Positions 21,533 to 33,664 of a DNA stretch of 64,000 bases are shown here, one piece after another (position 1 is the first letter of the stretch; each line of letters starts with the position of its first letter). This DNA comes from Rhizoclosmatium globosum (Eukaryota; Chytridiomycota; Chytridiomycetes; Chytridiales; Chytriomycetaceae). Made by a program: the position numbers and the translations under genes. The notes under the pieces are model-generated. The model was not told where the DNA came from, made no database searches, and saw nothing but the letters and a program-made list of their open reading frames with translations. The DNA lies in assembly GCA_002104985.1 (NCBI GenBank), contig MCGO01000074.1, positions 62,001-126,000 on the forward strand. Reading direction: 5' to 3'.

Positions 21533-23100
21533 TTATAGTATGACATCTTCAAAGAAACGGCTTGCACCACTCTTTCTCCGTTCAAATTCGAGAATGGATC
21601 CATATCGATGGTCGCTTACGCCTATATACAGTGTATCCGCACCGTCAGGTGTGAATGAGATGCCAGCAATTTCGCCAAAGAAGTCAATCACTTGTGATTG
21701 GAACGCGTCTGTCCCAAGAGGCCCATGTGCGGAACTATCACGGTTTGTTATTGTATCCACGAGAGAGTCTGTGTAGAATGAGGATGCTTTGATTTGCGAA
21801 GATGTGCCTTGGAAGTCGTAAATATGGACAAAGTCAGAAGGTTCAGCTGCAGCGAGGAATGCACCGTCGTCTAACATAGAAGGGAGAGTTAGCCTGAAGT
21901 ATTGCTTAAATGAAAGCACGAACCCGAAAACCGCAGTGAACGAACAGCGCCGACTATTGTTGGTAAGACAACAAGAGATTTCTTGGGGTTTCGTATGTCG
22001 TACACCCGTGTTGTGAGGTCTTGATTTCCTGTCGTAACAAAACGTCCACATGGAGACCACGCACACGCGAACGAGAAGTCAATGTGCCCTGTCAACGTGA
22101 AAACTGGGTCTCCTGAATCCGCAGAGACTATGGACGCGTCTGTAAAGTCACCGGTAACGCAAATAAGCCTTTTGTCAGGACTCAAAGACGAACACTGTTC
22201 CAAATAAAAAATTAGTTTCGTTTGTTTTGCTGGAAGAGGCTTACATTTGCAGCCCATGGAAAATCAAACTCATGCGTTATTTCAAGCCTGTTCATATTCA
22301 ATAGTCGTACTTTGTTGTCGTTACTTGAAACTACCGCCATCAACTCTATTCATCCGAAAACATCAGACTGCGTTGGATCAAAACCAAAACATAACATACC
22401 TTGACTCCGATTCTCGACTAACTCCACATGATTCGTGATTCCATACGGATCCGTCGTAATCACGCCATTTCGCTCTTCACCATTCTCATCACCCTCCTCC
22501 ACATCCAATCTTCGGCAAACGTATTCTCCATTAAACCCACCCAAAAACACAACCGACGAACATGCACTGATCGTACTTGTTCTAAACCGATCCGTTTTCA
22601 AGATCTGAGAGGATGTTCGTGTGATTGAGTTCCATGATCGGATGGTGTCTTTGTGGGAGTAGAAGCATGAGTGTTTTGTGGTTGCCCAGACGAGGTTTCT
22701 GAGCTGGAAGTGGTGATCTGTGCATTTGAATCTATATTGACTTGATAAGTTCTTTGACGGTTGTGAATGAGGGAGTTAGGTGAAACCTGTGTTTTGTGAG
22801 TGTGTATCGAAAGTCGTAGAATTCGCCATCTGTGTATCCATTGTGCAAGTCCTGGCAGATTCCATAAGTACATGATGCAATGAAATACGAGTACAAAAGT
22901 ACCGCTGCGATTTCTGAGTGTGGTGTTGAACAGTTTCGATAGTTTCTGGTGTTGGTGATACGCTGCACCCTAAACGAGTCCCTGGTAGTCGGCTGGAAGT
23001 CCACCCAGGCAATACCCTGAATATCGCAGTTGTCCCCCAAGTCCTCAGGCGTCACAGGAACATCGCTGACTTCGCCGGTAACCTCATCATCAAAGTCCAT
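21533..23100 (-). CDS. WD40-repeat protein with DUF2415-type C-terminus
   Basis: Six exons on the minus strand join in frame. Start [20 protein letters not shown], then [11 protein letters not shown] and [17 protein letters not shown] (first blades), FAGGF-like and FGFDPTQ region, [36 protein letters not shown] with [15 protein letters not shown] (typical WD blade), and the C-terminal block [20 protein letters not shown] with [15 protein letters not shown], which matches the DUF2415 end of fungal proteins like the uncharacterised S. pombe WD protein SPAC2A9.03. One intron (about 22862-22912) is 51 nt and lacks stops, so its retention would keep the frame. The function of the family is not established. 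The gene is divergent from the Cwc2-like gene, with 58 nt between starts. Confidence 0.82.
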
Positions 23101-23158
23101 TTCTCTTTCTCCAAAGTAGAAATCCCAACCAAACAAAAAAGTAACTATTCAAAAAGTT

Positions 23159-25027
23159 ATGAACTCAGCACACAAGGCCGTTGTTCCCTTTTGTCCGCTT
23201 CTCGCACGACCCGCGCGGAAACAAAGCTCCGAGTTTGGCGGGAAGGTCGTGCAGCCCACTGGATCCGTCTATAATATTTGGTACTCAAAGTGGGCTGGTG
23301 GTGACAAGTTTGACAAGAACACTGCGTGAGTTACTCTTGGTTTTTAGATGTATCTAGTGGGTTGAACATCCTCTCTTGATTGGTAGGCTCGAGAAGTCAG
23401 AGACAAGATGCAACATTCAGAACGACTGCGGATACACTCGAGCCACAAAGTCTTCTTCCTTCTGTATCCACTTTGCTCGAGGTTGTTGTGCGAAAGGCGC
23501 TGATTGTAATGTATGTCTACGGCTATTGGTGGAAGGAGGTCGGATAGTTGCTTACTTGTCGTATCTTTTCAACTCTCTCAGTTCTGGCATCGTATCCCTT
23601 TGCCCATCGACAGAGTTCCTATGGCTCAAGATGTATTCGGAAGAGATCGTCATCGGTATGTGTGGAGTTGGTTCAGCTGAAACGGTTTGAACTGATGTGT
23701 TGCTGTTTCAACAGTGATGAACGAGATGATATGGGAGGCGTTGGATCGTTTGAAAAGGATAACTGTACATTATATCTTGGACAACTTGGACTGGATGCTG
23801 GATTGGAGGATATTATTTATCGGCATTTCATTGAATGGGGCGAGATTGAATACCGTACGTAGTCTATCTCAACTGTTTCGGGTAACCCAAGGCTTACATG
23901 TCTATGTAGTGCGCTTGTTGAAAGGAAAGGGAGTCGCCTTTATTCGATACAAATCAAGAATATCCGCAGAATTCGCAAAGGAAGCCATGAACTGCCAGTC
24001 AATGGATAATAACGAAGTAAAATCTTTACTATTTTCTGTGTCAGCATGCTAACAAAGGAATCCCAGATTTTGAACGTTCGTTGGGCAACCGAAGATCCAA
24101 ATCCAAAAGCCGCGTTGATTAACAAACGCAAAGCCGAAGAGAAAGTTGTGGACGCTTTGAGAGCGAGTCTTCCTGTGATTGGAGAGCATGGAACTATTTT
24201 GGATTACCAAACCTTGGCGTTACAGGCTGCTGCTGGCGGAAGTGGAGCAGATGGAGAAGAGTCGAACGAACAAGAGACGCAACAGGTTCCTGCCGCGGCT
24301 TCGTCAATTCCGAGATCGATTGGTTGGGATACACCGAATGGATTCTTTTATGCGAGTAACGATGCAGCGGCAGCTGCGGCCCGAGGAGCGCAGGACCAAG
24401 TCCATTCCAAATCTTTATTAGCTGAGTTGGATGGTGGACTGAGTGGAGAAAGTAGTGCAGTTATATTGGAGGGAAACGGAGTGGAAAAGAAGCAACGGGA
24501 CGGAGCCTCGTTTGTGACGGGAGTTGGTAACTCGCGCGTGTACACTGGAGAAGGGCAAGGGCATGCAAAAGTCCGTGAAAAGATTCTTGAGGCTGCTGTG
24601 ACTGGAGGATTAGAAGACGGCGGAATTGGAGTTGGTGGTGTCAGCCAAGGGTGAGTCCAGTCTTGAGAAGTCAGCGTGCGTGCTCACCCTTTTTCATTTT
24701 TTCAGTGGAGCAGGTTCTGGAGGTGTCGCTGGATTGGGTGGTGTTGGAAAGGGAGGCTTTTGGCCAATGCTGCCTCAACAACAAGTTGCAGTTAAGCGGG
24801 CGAGGATTGATGAGCCAGGAGCACATCGCAAAGCTGAACCTGTTTCAGTTCCTCAACAATTGTTTACCGTAGCGCCTGTTGCTGGGAAGGGAATTGTTTC
24901 TGAGTCTACTATGCAATACTTGGCAGAGCTGAACGCAAGGAAGCGACAGGCAGCAGTATCACAGACTGGGCAAAAGAGGAAATCTGGTGGAGTGCTAGCA
25001 GTTGATTACGGAAGCGACTCTGAGTAA
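23159..25027 (+). CDS. CWC2: Pre-mRNA splicing factor Cwc2-like (Torus, CCCH finger, RRM)
   Basis: Seven exons (23159-23325, 23387-23510, 23582-23655, 23715-23854, 23910-24016, 24067-24650, 24706-25027) join in phase to 505 residues. VYNIWYSKWAGGDKFDK and TRCNIQNDCGYTRA mark the Torus domain; CIHFARGCCAKGADCN then FWHRIPL form the CCCH finger; FGRDRHRDERDDMGGVGSF is the conserved linker; NCTLYLGQLG and KGKGVAFIRYKSR are RNP2 and RNP1 of the RRM; LNVRWATEDPNP closes it. Cwc2 belongs to the Prp19/NTC-related proteins and contacts U6 and the intron in the catalytic spliceosome. The C-terminal Ala/Gly-rich extension (over 150 residues) is longer than in yeast. Seven introns in a splicing-factor gene are in keeping with the intron-rich genome. 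Confidence 0.93.
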
Positions 25028-25445
25028 AATAAAGATGTCTCCCGCTTTTCCCTGATGTGTCCCACTCACGATCAAAAGAGTAATTAGAACAGAATGCCAA
25101 TAGAGTGTGGCACTGGACCAGTCCAAGCAGTGCGCGTGTATAAACCAAGCAGCTGAAACGAGGCGGTCCAGAACACTTAAATGTGTCTTTGTGTAACGTC
25201 AACGAGGTCTCGCCCTCGTCCAAAACCATCTTCGAATCGCTGCTTTCGTCGAAGAGAAGCAATTGATGATCGAATGGGACACACAATTTAATCAGCGAAT
25301 CCAATGTGAAGCACGTGCTTCGACGGAGGCGCTTTGGTGCTTTTGGTGCTTCGATGCTTCGAATGCTTGGCTGGTCCTCGAACTCAAATCAAAACTTTGG
25401 AACAAACACCCAAAAACTCACTACGAAAACACACACGCACACTCA

Positions 25446-26768
25446 ATGCCTTCCTCCTTCGCACTTGACAATTCCTACTCTCTCTTTGACGATGCTTCTG
25501 CATTCGGCAAGACCCGAGGATACCCGGCTCATCCACACTCCTCGCTGGACTACTCGCCTTCTCAGCAACACTTAACCGACTTGGACTCCTCCTGCTTCAG
25601 TCCGCCTATGGTTCCTCGCTCTGTCACTGCCCGTCCTCAAAACGACGCATTCTTCGCTCGGTGAGTAAAAGTTCATTGAGGTTGACTGAATCATTGAGTT
25701 CTTCAACGAACCTTGAACCCTCGTTTACCTCCCATTCTGTGTCTGAGCACATTACTGACTCCTTTGTATTCAATCAGGGACTTGTACGGCGTGGTGGACT
25801 TCCTGGATGTTGATCACGATGTTGCCGCAGCGCATCACCAAAAAGAGCTCAAGCTGCAGCAGCAACTCAAGCACCAACAACTTTTGATTGACGAACAGCG
25901 TCGAATGCAAATGCAAAAAGCTCGTGCAATTCAACAACAACGCGATGAATCAGCCTTCTTTGAGTCAATCAACAACGCCCCAAGAGCGACTCGCTTTTCT
26001 TCCTCTTTCGACGATGACTTCACGGCTCCAAGTGTCAGCAGAAACAACTCGTTTGACTACCCCGGATCTCCTGTTTCTCCATCTTCCACGTCGTATTCCG
26101 TTCCGTCCTCTCGTAACAACTCGGTTGACATGGACGCCAATAGCTTCAGTGCCAACATGTACCTCCACCAGCAACAACAACAGCTTCAACAACTGCGTCG
26201 TCAAATGGACACTCCTCGATACACAAGAGATCGAGTCTATGACGATCAACCAATGTCGCCACGTGAGCCAAGCCCATCCGTCAGTGTGGCACCTTCTCCT
26301 CTCCAGTCCACTGGTGGAGGAACTGCTGCCTTGACTCCACAACTGGCGGTTGCGCTCACTGCAGCTCAAATCCAGCTCTCTCAACGCAAGAAGCAACGCG
26401 ACTCCCTCCCTCCACCAGGCTACTGCTGTCGTCTCTGTGCCATTGAAGGTCACTGGATGGAAAACTGTATCCTTTACAAGTCAAACAAACACCCACAGTA
26501 CAATAATGCCGCTCGTGCTGTCGCGTTGAACATTATTTCGCCAAGTTCCCAACAAGTTTTGAACTCATTGCCTGTCGTAGCCCAGCCTACCCAACTCTTT
26601 ACCCCCAAGTTTTACCAAGAGCATCAGCAAAAGATTCAGCAACAGGATTTGTACCGCCACCAACAACAGCCTCGCTACCGTTCTTACGAATCCACTTCTT
26701 CATCTCCTGTTTCTGTTGGCTCTCCCGGTTCCACCAGCCGCTTTGAGCAAATCTGGGCTCAAAATTAG
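25446..26768 (+). CDS. Gln/Ser-rich protein with a single CCHC-type zinc knuckle
   Basis: Two exons (25446-25660, 25778-26768) join in phase to 401 residues across a 117-nt intron. Much of the protein is low complexity: Gln-rich helices (LQQQLKHQQLLIDEQRRMQM), Ser/Asn stretches and SP motifs. Near residue 285, PPPGYCCRLCAIEGHWMENC contains C-x2-C-x4-H-x4-C, the zinc-knuckle spacing used in RNA-binding proteins, with the PPPGYxCRxC lead-in also seen in eukaryotic knuckle proteins such as the RBBP6/Mpe1 type. No RING or DWNN domain is present, so it is not RBBP6. RNA binding is inferred from the knuckle. A long T-rich 3' region follows (26769-27060). Confidence 0.78.
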
Positions 26769-27077
26769 ATTGTTTATTTAGGTATATTCATACCAGCTCA
26801 TTTACCATTTTCTCCTATTGTATATCCTTTTATACTCCCCTTTATTTGTACATTTAACCCCTGCTCCGTTCCTTATTGATTTATCTTCCTCTTTTGTCGT
26901 AGTGAGTAACCCTTCCCTTATTTATTCGTCCTGTTTGTTTGTCTTCTTGGAAGTTCGTTGCTTTCTATATTACCATCTAGTTACCCTTCTCAGTTCTTAT
27001 TCTATATAGCCCTTTTAACCGAAAGTACCCAATAAACTATACAGTTATCAGTGAAGTATTACTTCTGATTTTTTTAT

Positions 27078-28242
27078 TTACTTTGATGATACGGCTGCAT
27101 TTTGGTTTTTGATAGTATCCACAATCTTGGAAGTCACTTCTTGGAACACATCATATACACCACTCTTTGGGAATCCAACCACATAACCGCCAACAGTATT
27201 ATCTCCTTCAGAACCATCTTCCACAGGTACGCTCGATTCAATCATCGACACAAGAGAAGGATCGATTGGAATATATCCCAAGAAAGGAAGATTGTGCTCT
27301 TTAGCAAGAGCTTCGCCGCCACCCTTTGAAAACAGATTTGTGCATTCCTGCAATCCAACTAGGAATTAGAACAGTTTCCTCAAAGAAAAGCACATACCGC
27401 GCAGTGTGGACAAACGTATCCAGACATATTCTCCACGATTCCCAATACTTTGATTCCAACCTTGTTACAAAAACTGAGCTCCTTTCGCACATCCGCAATC
27501 GACACGTCCTAGGAGTCCATGGTTAGTTTACACCTAATCGGCTCCCCCAAACACCAATCACAAACGAACCTGAGGCGTTGTCACCAAGACAGCTCCCGTC
27601 ACATTCCATCCTTCTCTCAAGTTTTCCACCAATGCAATGTGCTCGTCTCCAGTTCCAGGCGGTGTGTCGACAATCAAATAGTCCAGCTTCTCCTTTCCCC
27701 AATCAACGTCCTGAAGGAACTGTCGAATCATGGCAGTCTTTTTGGGTCCTCGCCAACTACAAAGTCCATATATTAGATGCGACGTTATCTGACAAGGTTT
27801 GGATTTGAAATGGTTTCCTGATACGTCATCGTCGTCGACTTCCTTCAGAGCATCCTACTGCCCAAGATGCAAGGGGGTTTTGATTAACTTACATTACGGC
27901 ATCGCCTTTATCCTTCAACAAAAAGCCAATGCTCATGCACCCAAGACTTCCCTGCTTCTCCCCCTCTCCCTTCTTTGGCAACGGAACCTGCACGGGGACC
28001 CAGCCCTTGCTACCCTGATGCACTCGATGGTCCGTAACACCAAGGATCCGTGGTACAGATGGCCCCGTTAGGTCAATGTCGAGGATGCCAACGCTGCTAG
28101 AAGGTGCTTTTGAAGATCCACCGCCCATTGCAAGTGCAAGGGAGAGGGAGGTTGAGACTGTTGATTTCCCGACTCCGCCTTTTCCGGAGAGGACGAGGAT
28201 GACGTTTTCAGCGGCTGGTTGCGGGACTTGTGGTGTTGTCAT
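27078..28242 (-). CDS. CFD1: Cytosolic Fe-S cluster scaffold P-loop ATPase, Cfd1/NUBP2-like
   Basis: Four exons (27078-27347, 27398-27508, 27570-27756, 27893-28242) join in phase to 305 residues. The deviant Walker A is [13 protein letters not shown], switch I is [16 protein letters not shown], followed by [16 protein letters not shown] (restored across intron 1), the Walker B region [15 protein letters not shown] and the cluster-binding pair [10 protein letters not shown]. There is no N-terminal four-cysteine ferredoxin-like extension, which separates Cfd1/NUBP2 from Nbp35/NUBP1. With Nbp35 it assembles 4Fe-4S clusters for cytosolic and nuclear proteins. No frame break is seen in this probably essential gene. 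Confidence 0.93.
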
Positions 28243-28489
28243 TATCGGTGTGATTTTTTAGTAAGAAGGGTAACCAAAAAGAAGAACAAGAAAGAATGGC
28301 TTTTATTGCATTTTTAGCCTACTGAAGTTACGAAAGGATATACACAATGATGAACACGCAGCAGAAGAAAGAATGATCAACACTCCTGATCAAAAGGGCT
28401 GCCTCCCCACTTCACACCAAAACAAGCATAATAAACAAGAGAAGAACGTAAATTAAACAAATGATTTTGAGAGTTACTCCCATCTAGTT

Positions 28490-29508
28490 CTAAATTAAAA
28501 GTTCGCTTGAGTCAGATGCACCAACACCTCCACAAGTCTTTTCGTGAAACCGTGCACTATCTGATCGAGTAAACAGCTTATTACATCGTCGACAGTGCGC
28601 CTCCTTGCCACCAACTTGGTGCACGCACCGCTCATGACGTTTCAGATCATGGTTCCTTGAGAAAGCAACCGGACAGAATTGACACTGGAACGGTTTAATG
28701 TTCTCATGTATAAGTTCATGACTCCGTAACAGGCTTGGTTTTGCGAACTCTATTCATTTTGGTGAAAACGATTGGTTAGAGATCTTGATCATATCTGATG
28801 GGAAGAGACACTCAAACAGGGTTCTCACGATGGCTCACCTTTTGTGCAACCCTCCCACATACACTTGTACATTTGCTTTGGCCTTTTGAAATGGCTGCGG
28901 ACGCTTGCTCGAATAGGCATGTTATGAGGTGATGGAAGCTTTGGAATTTGTTGCATCACCATGGGTGATTGTGGCATCTGCTGTTGTACCAATGGAGAAG
29001 TAGCTGCTGCAGGTGGTGGAGGCGGAGGTGGGAGTGCGTGTAAGACTGGAGAGTGCATTGGTTGGAAGTGTTTGTATCCTTCTTGGAAGCCGTATCGGAG
29101 CTCGTGGTGTCGTAAAACGGTTTGTTCAGACTGCCAAGTGTGGGACAAGAGAACGGGTCTGAACGCTTTGATGAGGAGAGACGGCTGATGAGAGTATGTG
29201 TATGGACGGGTTGGGTCGTTGTAGAGTTGTTGCATTGAGACTGATCCTGCACGAGAACGTGCTGGTGTGATGGGAAGTACGACTGGTTGCTCAGGAATAG
29301 ATGCTGCAGGAGCTTCTTCTTCCTCTGAATCGTACATTAATGAAACACCACCAGGTCCTTTTGGTGCGCCAGATGGTGTTGTGGGCGAGGGCAAGTCGTC
29401 CTTAGTGCCACTTGTTAAATCACCCTTGCTTAACGTGGCAGCTGCGTCAGCGAGCCCGCGAAGGGCATCAGCGGCAGCCCAGAAATCACTAGCAGATGCG
29501 TATTGCAT
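28490..29508 (-). CDS. C2H2 zinc-finger protein with GPGG motif; intron inside finger 1
   Basis: Two exons (28490-28749, 28839-29508) give 309 residues. The motif is at about residue 53 (GPGGVSLMYDSEEEE). A Pro-rich linker with a poly-Pro run leads to finger 1, CMWEGCTKEFAKPSLLRSHE, which is split by the 89-nt intron directly after GCTK (phase 1). Finger 2 is CQFCPVAFSRNHDLKRHERC ending VH and finger 3 CRRCNKLFTRSDSARFHEKT ending in C, a C2HC finger. Likely sequence-specific DNA binder. The N-terminal Ala/Asp-rich stretch before the motif is not shared with other members. Confidence 0.85.
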
Positions 29509-29989
29509 TGTATTGGTTGGCAGGTTGGTTGGCAGTTGGTGGCGGGCGGGAAAGGATGGTTTCGACGATGGATTTCTTTTCTCAAAGTGTTCGGGGCCAG
29601 CCGGAAAGCATTTGTTATGCCATGTGTCCTTCTCTCAGGTGGCTAAGAAATTGTTTCACTCTTTTGAAACGGCAAGCCCCAACATCACCTAACCCTTTCC
29701 GACTGATTCCGGTGCCACATGCGAAGCATTCATCCTAAACTATTCCTCCTTCGAATAGCGCGACCTAACACGTTCACTCCCGCAGTACCCTAGCCTTGTG
29801 CTTTATCAAATTTTTCAATTTCGTGGCTTTCTGCTATTTCCGGTGGCTCAGATGTGAAACACCTCAGTTACCCCCGACTCAGTGCATTTGTCAGGTAGGG
29901 TTCGCAGTGTCAGTAATGATCGTATCACATAATATTCACATTGTATTTGGGAAATGATTTGAAAAATGAAGAGTCTAATGAAACCCGAA

Positions 29990-30860
29990 TCATTCCGAGA
30001 CAGGGTCCGCCACGCAAGTCCGTTCATGAAAACTCCTGCTGTCTGGTCGAGCGAAATTCTTCCCACACGTTCGACACTTGGTTTGATCTTTGTTTTCCTG
30101 TGGATTTCTGATTGAGCTAGGGTGCAGGGTGGCAACAAGAATATCGAACTTACCCCAATATGATGTACAGAGCGATTATGCCGTCTCAAATCATGGTTCC
30201 TTGTAAATGCAGCGAAGCATATAGTACACTCATAAGGCCTTAGGAGTCGATGAACGTTCAAGTGGCTTTGCAACAAGCTGGGTTTCGGAAACGCTAAAAT
30301 ACAACCAATTACAACCGCCGTTTCGAATAATTCGACTAAATACTTTTATCACATCCTTCCCATGTGCACGTATGCGACCGTTGTTGTGCTTTGACTTTCA
30401 GTGGCAACCCATGTGTGGGCGAACAACGGGCAAGCACCGTCTTTCTGGCTTCTTTTGGAATGCGTTGAATATGAGTAGCTGTTTCCTCTGAGTCGCTCTT
30501 TGATAATGAGGTTTTGCGTGAAATGGGGCTTTGATGACGGCAAAAGTCGGGTGTCGCTGAGAGGTCTCCATCATCATTAAGAAGATTAACGCCTCCAACG
30601 TTATATTCAAAATAGCGTAGTGGTGCTCTGGTATCGGAATGTTGTGGTGAGGAGCGACAGGGATTGTGGGATGTGGCTTTCTTGGCTGACTCGGTCTGAC
30701 TAGTGGAGGTCGGTGACAGCGGTATTTTATAGAGTGCTACCGTATCTTGACAAGGAGCAGTTGAATCAATGCTGTAGGACGACGGACTCATGGGTGATGA
30801 TGAGGGATGGGGCACGAGTTTGAACTGAACTATTTTAACAGCGAAATGTTTCTGCCACAT
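29990..30860 (-). CDS. C2H2 zinc-finger protein with variant GPGG motif; two introns in the fingers
   Basis: Three exons (29990-30097, 30154-30293, 30344-30860) join in phase to 254 residues. The motif has lost its proline (YNVGGVNLLNDDGD). Finger 1 is CTWEGCDKTFPKPSLLQSHL, split after GCDK by a 50-nt phase-1 intron. Finger 2 is CTICFAAFTRNHDLRRHNRS ending VH. A second, 56-nt phase-0 intron then leads to finger 3, CRTCGKNFARPDSRSFHERT ending in C (C2HC). The acceptor CACAG at 30098 is chosen because the nearer CAG breaks the frame. Same orientation as four neighbouring family members between 28.5 and 32.8 kb. Confidence 0.83.
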
Positions 30861-31046
30861 CTATTTGAAACTCTTACACGTAACCGCATAGACGGAAAGG
30901 CATGAAGAATTTCCCCGCGATGATGTTGGATTCCAAAAATCAGTAAAGATAGTCTGGCTTGACAAAACTCAAAAAAGTGTAAATTCTATTATAATCATAC
31001 GAAAGCTAAACAAATAAAGCGATAATAAAAGCAGCTAGTAAAACAG

Positions 31047-31733
31047 CTAGTGAACTCGTCTCTTTTTACAGGTGCTCTGATGTCTCTTACATGAATCAGT
31101 TCGAGCAAACTGCTTTCCACACTTGCTGCAAGCAAGTATCCGTTGTGTCAAAAGATGAACAGAGCGCTGGTGACGGAGAAGGTCATGGCGACGGAGGAAA
31201 GACACCGAACAGCCAGGTTGTGCGCACATGTGTAATTTGTCGTTACTGCCTTCCATGTTTCCGGTTTCAATTTGAAAGAGAGGAACGGCATTTGATGAAG
31301 ACACTGACAACAAAGCTTGTATTTCATTAGGACCTTCCGACGTTTCATAAATTTCTTGGTAGTCATTTGTAAGATGTGATAGCGTTGATCCGTCATCAAC
31401 AGAGGACAGTGTCAGAGACGACAACTGTGGTGAACCAGAGCGCTCTGAAATCTGAGGCGAAAGCTTAGGACTGGGAATGGCGTCGTCGAGCAAGTTGATG
31501 CCACCGGCTCCGCGCAGGTAAGCTGTTGAAGAAATGGGGCTTTCTGAAGTGGCAAGGCAGCTCGAGGTTGAAAGCGGAGCGGAATTATCCAGTGACAGCA
31601 AGAGATGAGCATGATGGATAAGCGGGGCTGAGGCTTTCGAGGCTTCCATAGTTCGGTTTGCTGATGGTTTGGTTTGGGTTGACTTTTTTTTCGGCTTTGC
31701 TAGATTGAGATTTTCGGGTGGAGTTTCTTTCAA
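31047..31733 (-). CDS. Zinc-finger protein with variant GPGG motif, two fingers only
   Basis: Intronless, 228 residues. The motif reads LRGAGGINLLDDA, an Ala replacing the Pro, at about residue 75. Only two fingers are present: CAQPGCSVSFLRRHDLLRHQ ending SVH, which combines the C-x4-C of finger 1 with the RRHDLxRH body of finger 2, and CSKCGKQFARTDSCKRHQST ending in C. It looks as if fingers 1 and 2 were fused by a deletion that removed the GCxK intron site. The basic end KKRRVH may help nuclear import. Confidence 0.8.
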   Translation of the reverse strand: MKETPPENLNLAKPKKKSTQTKPSANRTMEASKASAPLIHHAHLLLSLDNSAPLSTSSCLATSESPISSTAYLRGAGGINLLDDAIPSPKLSPQISERSGSPQLSSLTLSSVDDGSTLSHLTNDYQEIYETSEGPNEIQALLSVSSSNAVPLFQIETGNMEGSNDKLHMCAQPGCSVSFLRRHDLLRHQRSVHLLTQRILACSKCGKQFARTDSCKRHQSTCKKRRVH

Positions 31734-31875
31734 GATTTGTGATACGATTTCAAAGTATTTGTGTGTAGTTTCAGAGAGTAGCTGAAAGGATATGTATTAT
31801 ATATCAGTCGAGTCTCGGAGGACTCAATCTCTATTATGTATGGTACAGCATATTAAATACATCACGGAGAGGAAT

Positions 31876-32849
31876 CTATCCTTTACAAATCTTAACATGT
31901 CTTTTCAAGGAGTCAACTCGACCAAAACCTTTTGACTAACGTCAGCCACAATATCCAATGACAAAGTCAGATGATGTACCTTTCCCACAAATGCCACAAG
32001 CAAACACCGGAGCCCCAGCTTTGACTGCATGAACACTGCGTTCATGGCGAGAGAGATCCTATATCGCAAATTGTTACTGATTTTAGTTTACACAAGCCGC
32101 ACCCTTACATGCTTTCGGGCAAACGACAAAGGACAAAGAGTACAAGCAAATGGCTTTATGTTTGTGTGAGAATTATTGTGTGAAATGAGATGCCATTGAG
32201 TCTTAAATTCTACAAAGATTGAAGTTATGGGTTTCATCTTAATGTATGTGGATTAAATACCTTTCCCGCACCCTTCCCATTCGCAAACGAAGGAGGATGT
32301 GCTGGGGGATTTTCGTCGACTGGGACTTGGGGCACCTACCGATGACTGATGAGTCGGGGATTGTGCTGATATATCTTGGTTGGTTATGAAACCTCCGACA
32401 ACTTCAAATTGCCCATGACTACTATGCGGAATTGCTTGAAAGAGACCCTGGGGGGCGTGGCCTTCTTCGAATTTATCGATTTGCTGCCTATTGCCAAGAT
32501 CTTTGCTTTCCAATTGCGCCGCAGAGGATGAGGAGCCTCCGCCCGTGTATGCATGGTGAAAATAATACGATTGATTTGAGTAAAGGGTCTCAGGGGGTAT
32601 CTGGGGTCGTTCCTCAGGCTCTGGCGAGTCCAAGATGTTTCGACCACCGGGTCCAAGAACTCTTGATGTTGTCTCAAAAAGTGGCTCAGCAGCTGTAGCT
32701 ATGTAATAACTAGAAGTAGCTGTTTCCTGAGGATAAGAATCTTGTATGGTTGTTAAGCGGTTTAGTGGCGTGACAGGTAGCTGTTGACCACCAGGATCGG
32801 GTTGCTGCGGGATACTTTGGTCATAAGATTCTGAAGAGGTCGTTGACAT
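31876..32849 (-). CDS. C2H2 zinc-finger protein with GPGG motif; three introns in the fingers
   Basis: Four exons (31876-31928, 31980-32058, 32109-32209, 32261-32849) join in phase to 273 residues. The motif is VLGPGGRNILDSPEPEE. Finger 1 is CEWEGCGKEFKTQWHLISHN ending SH, split after GCGK (phase 1). Finger 2, CTLCPLSFARKHDLSRHERS ending VH, is split before DLSRH. Finger 3, CGICGKGFGRVDSLKRHVKI ending in C, is split after CGICGK, again at a GK-F boundary. The Arg after GPGG is unusual for the family. This is the most intron-rich member in the window, with introns of 50-51 nt. Confidence 0.85.
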
Positions 32850-33664
32850 TTTGAATACGAAGCGAGACGATGCTGAGCTGCTATCCTGGCCGAGTTGAAG
32901 GTCCCGTATCAGTTTTGAAGCAAATTTTGAAGGAAGACGGCTTTTGTGTTCTCACCAAGCCGCTAAGTTGAATGACGCTAAGAGTCCCACAGAGCTTTTC
33001 AAAGTGTCGGGATATGGTGGCGTGCAGTTTTCACTGGAAGCAGTGGTATGCGAGAATCTTATATTGTCCGCCCAACTCTGAACTCTGCTCATCTTTTGCC
33101 GATAAGCAATGCAATCATGAATGAATAGTTTGCACCAATTATCGCCCATTCCGTTGAGAGTTGGTGCAGATATCTCATTCAAAACTTTGAAAAAAATTGT
33201 CCAATTGATCCGTCATCGGCCGCTTCTGGTGGCTTGGCGCCTGACAGACCCTTAACTTCAGCACAATTTATTACGAATTACATATTTCCATCGCCAGGCA
33301 TTAGCTCATGCGGACCGACGAACACAGTCGCACACGAACTCTTTTAACACAACTTCAATATAGTGCCTCATCCAGTCGGGAAAGACAAATCAACCGACCG
33401 TTAAATAAGGATAAATCATCAAAGACTCTGTTACCCGATTTTCATCTTGATAAAGCGTTCTGAACTTTGGCCTATTCTACACAGTTTACGAGACCAGATG
33501 CAGCCCAGATATATAATCCATAAGTCTAAAACAGAGGACTTCATAAGCATATCGTCGACTTGAAGACGTTGGAACTAAGACAGGGAAAATTATGTAAAAT
33601 GCACATATTATTCGATTACAGCAACGAACAAAAGAGAAAAGGAGCTCAAAGAATATGTAATAAT
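32850..33664. other. Intergenic, nothing recognised
   Basis: About 0.8 kb between divergent-length zinc-finger genes. Only short random frames are seen; no RNA fold, repeat or family motif was found. Confidence 0.5.

Noticed and set aside
22862..22912. Continuous coding across 22732-23136 without an intron
   Set aside because: The 51-nt segment has clean GT and CAG borders and its translation is hydrophobic and out of character; removing it also restores the [12 protein letters not shown] region together with the next intron.
25965..26453. 162-codon minus-strand frame
   Set aside because: Antisense to the Gln/Ser-rich CCHC gene; composition reflects CAA/TCC repeats of the real gene.
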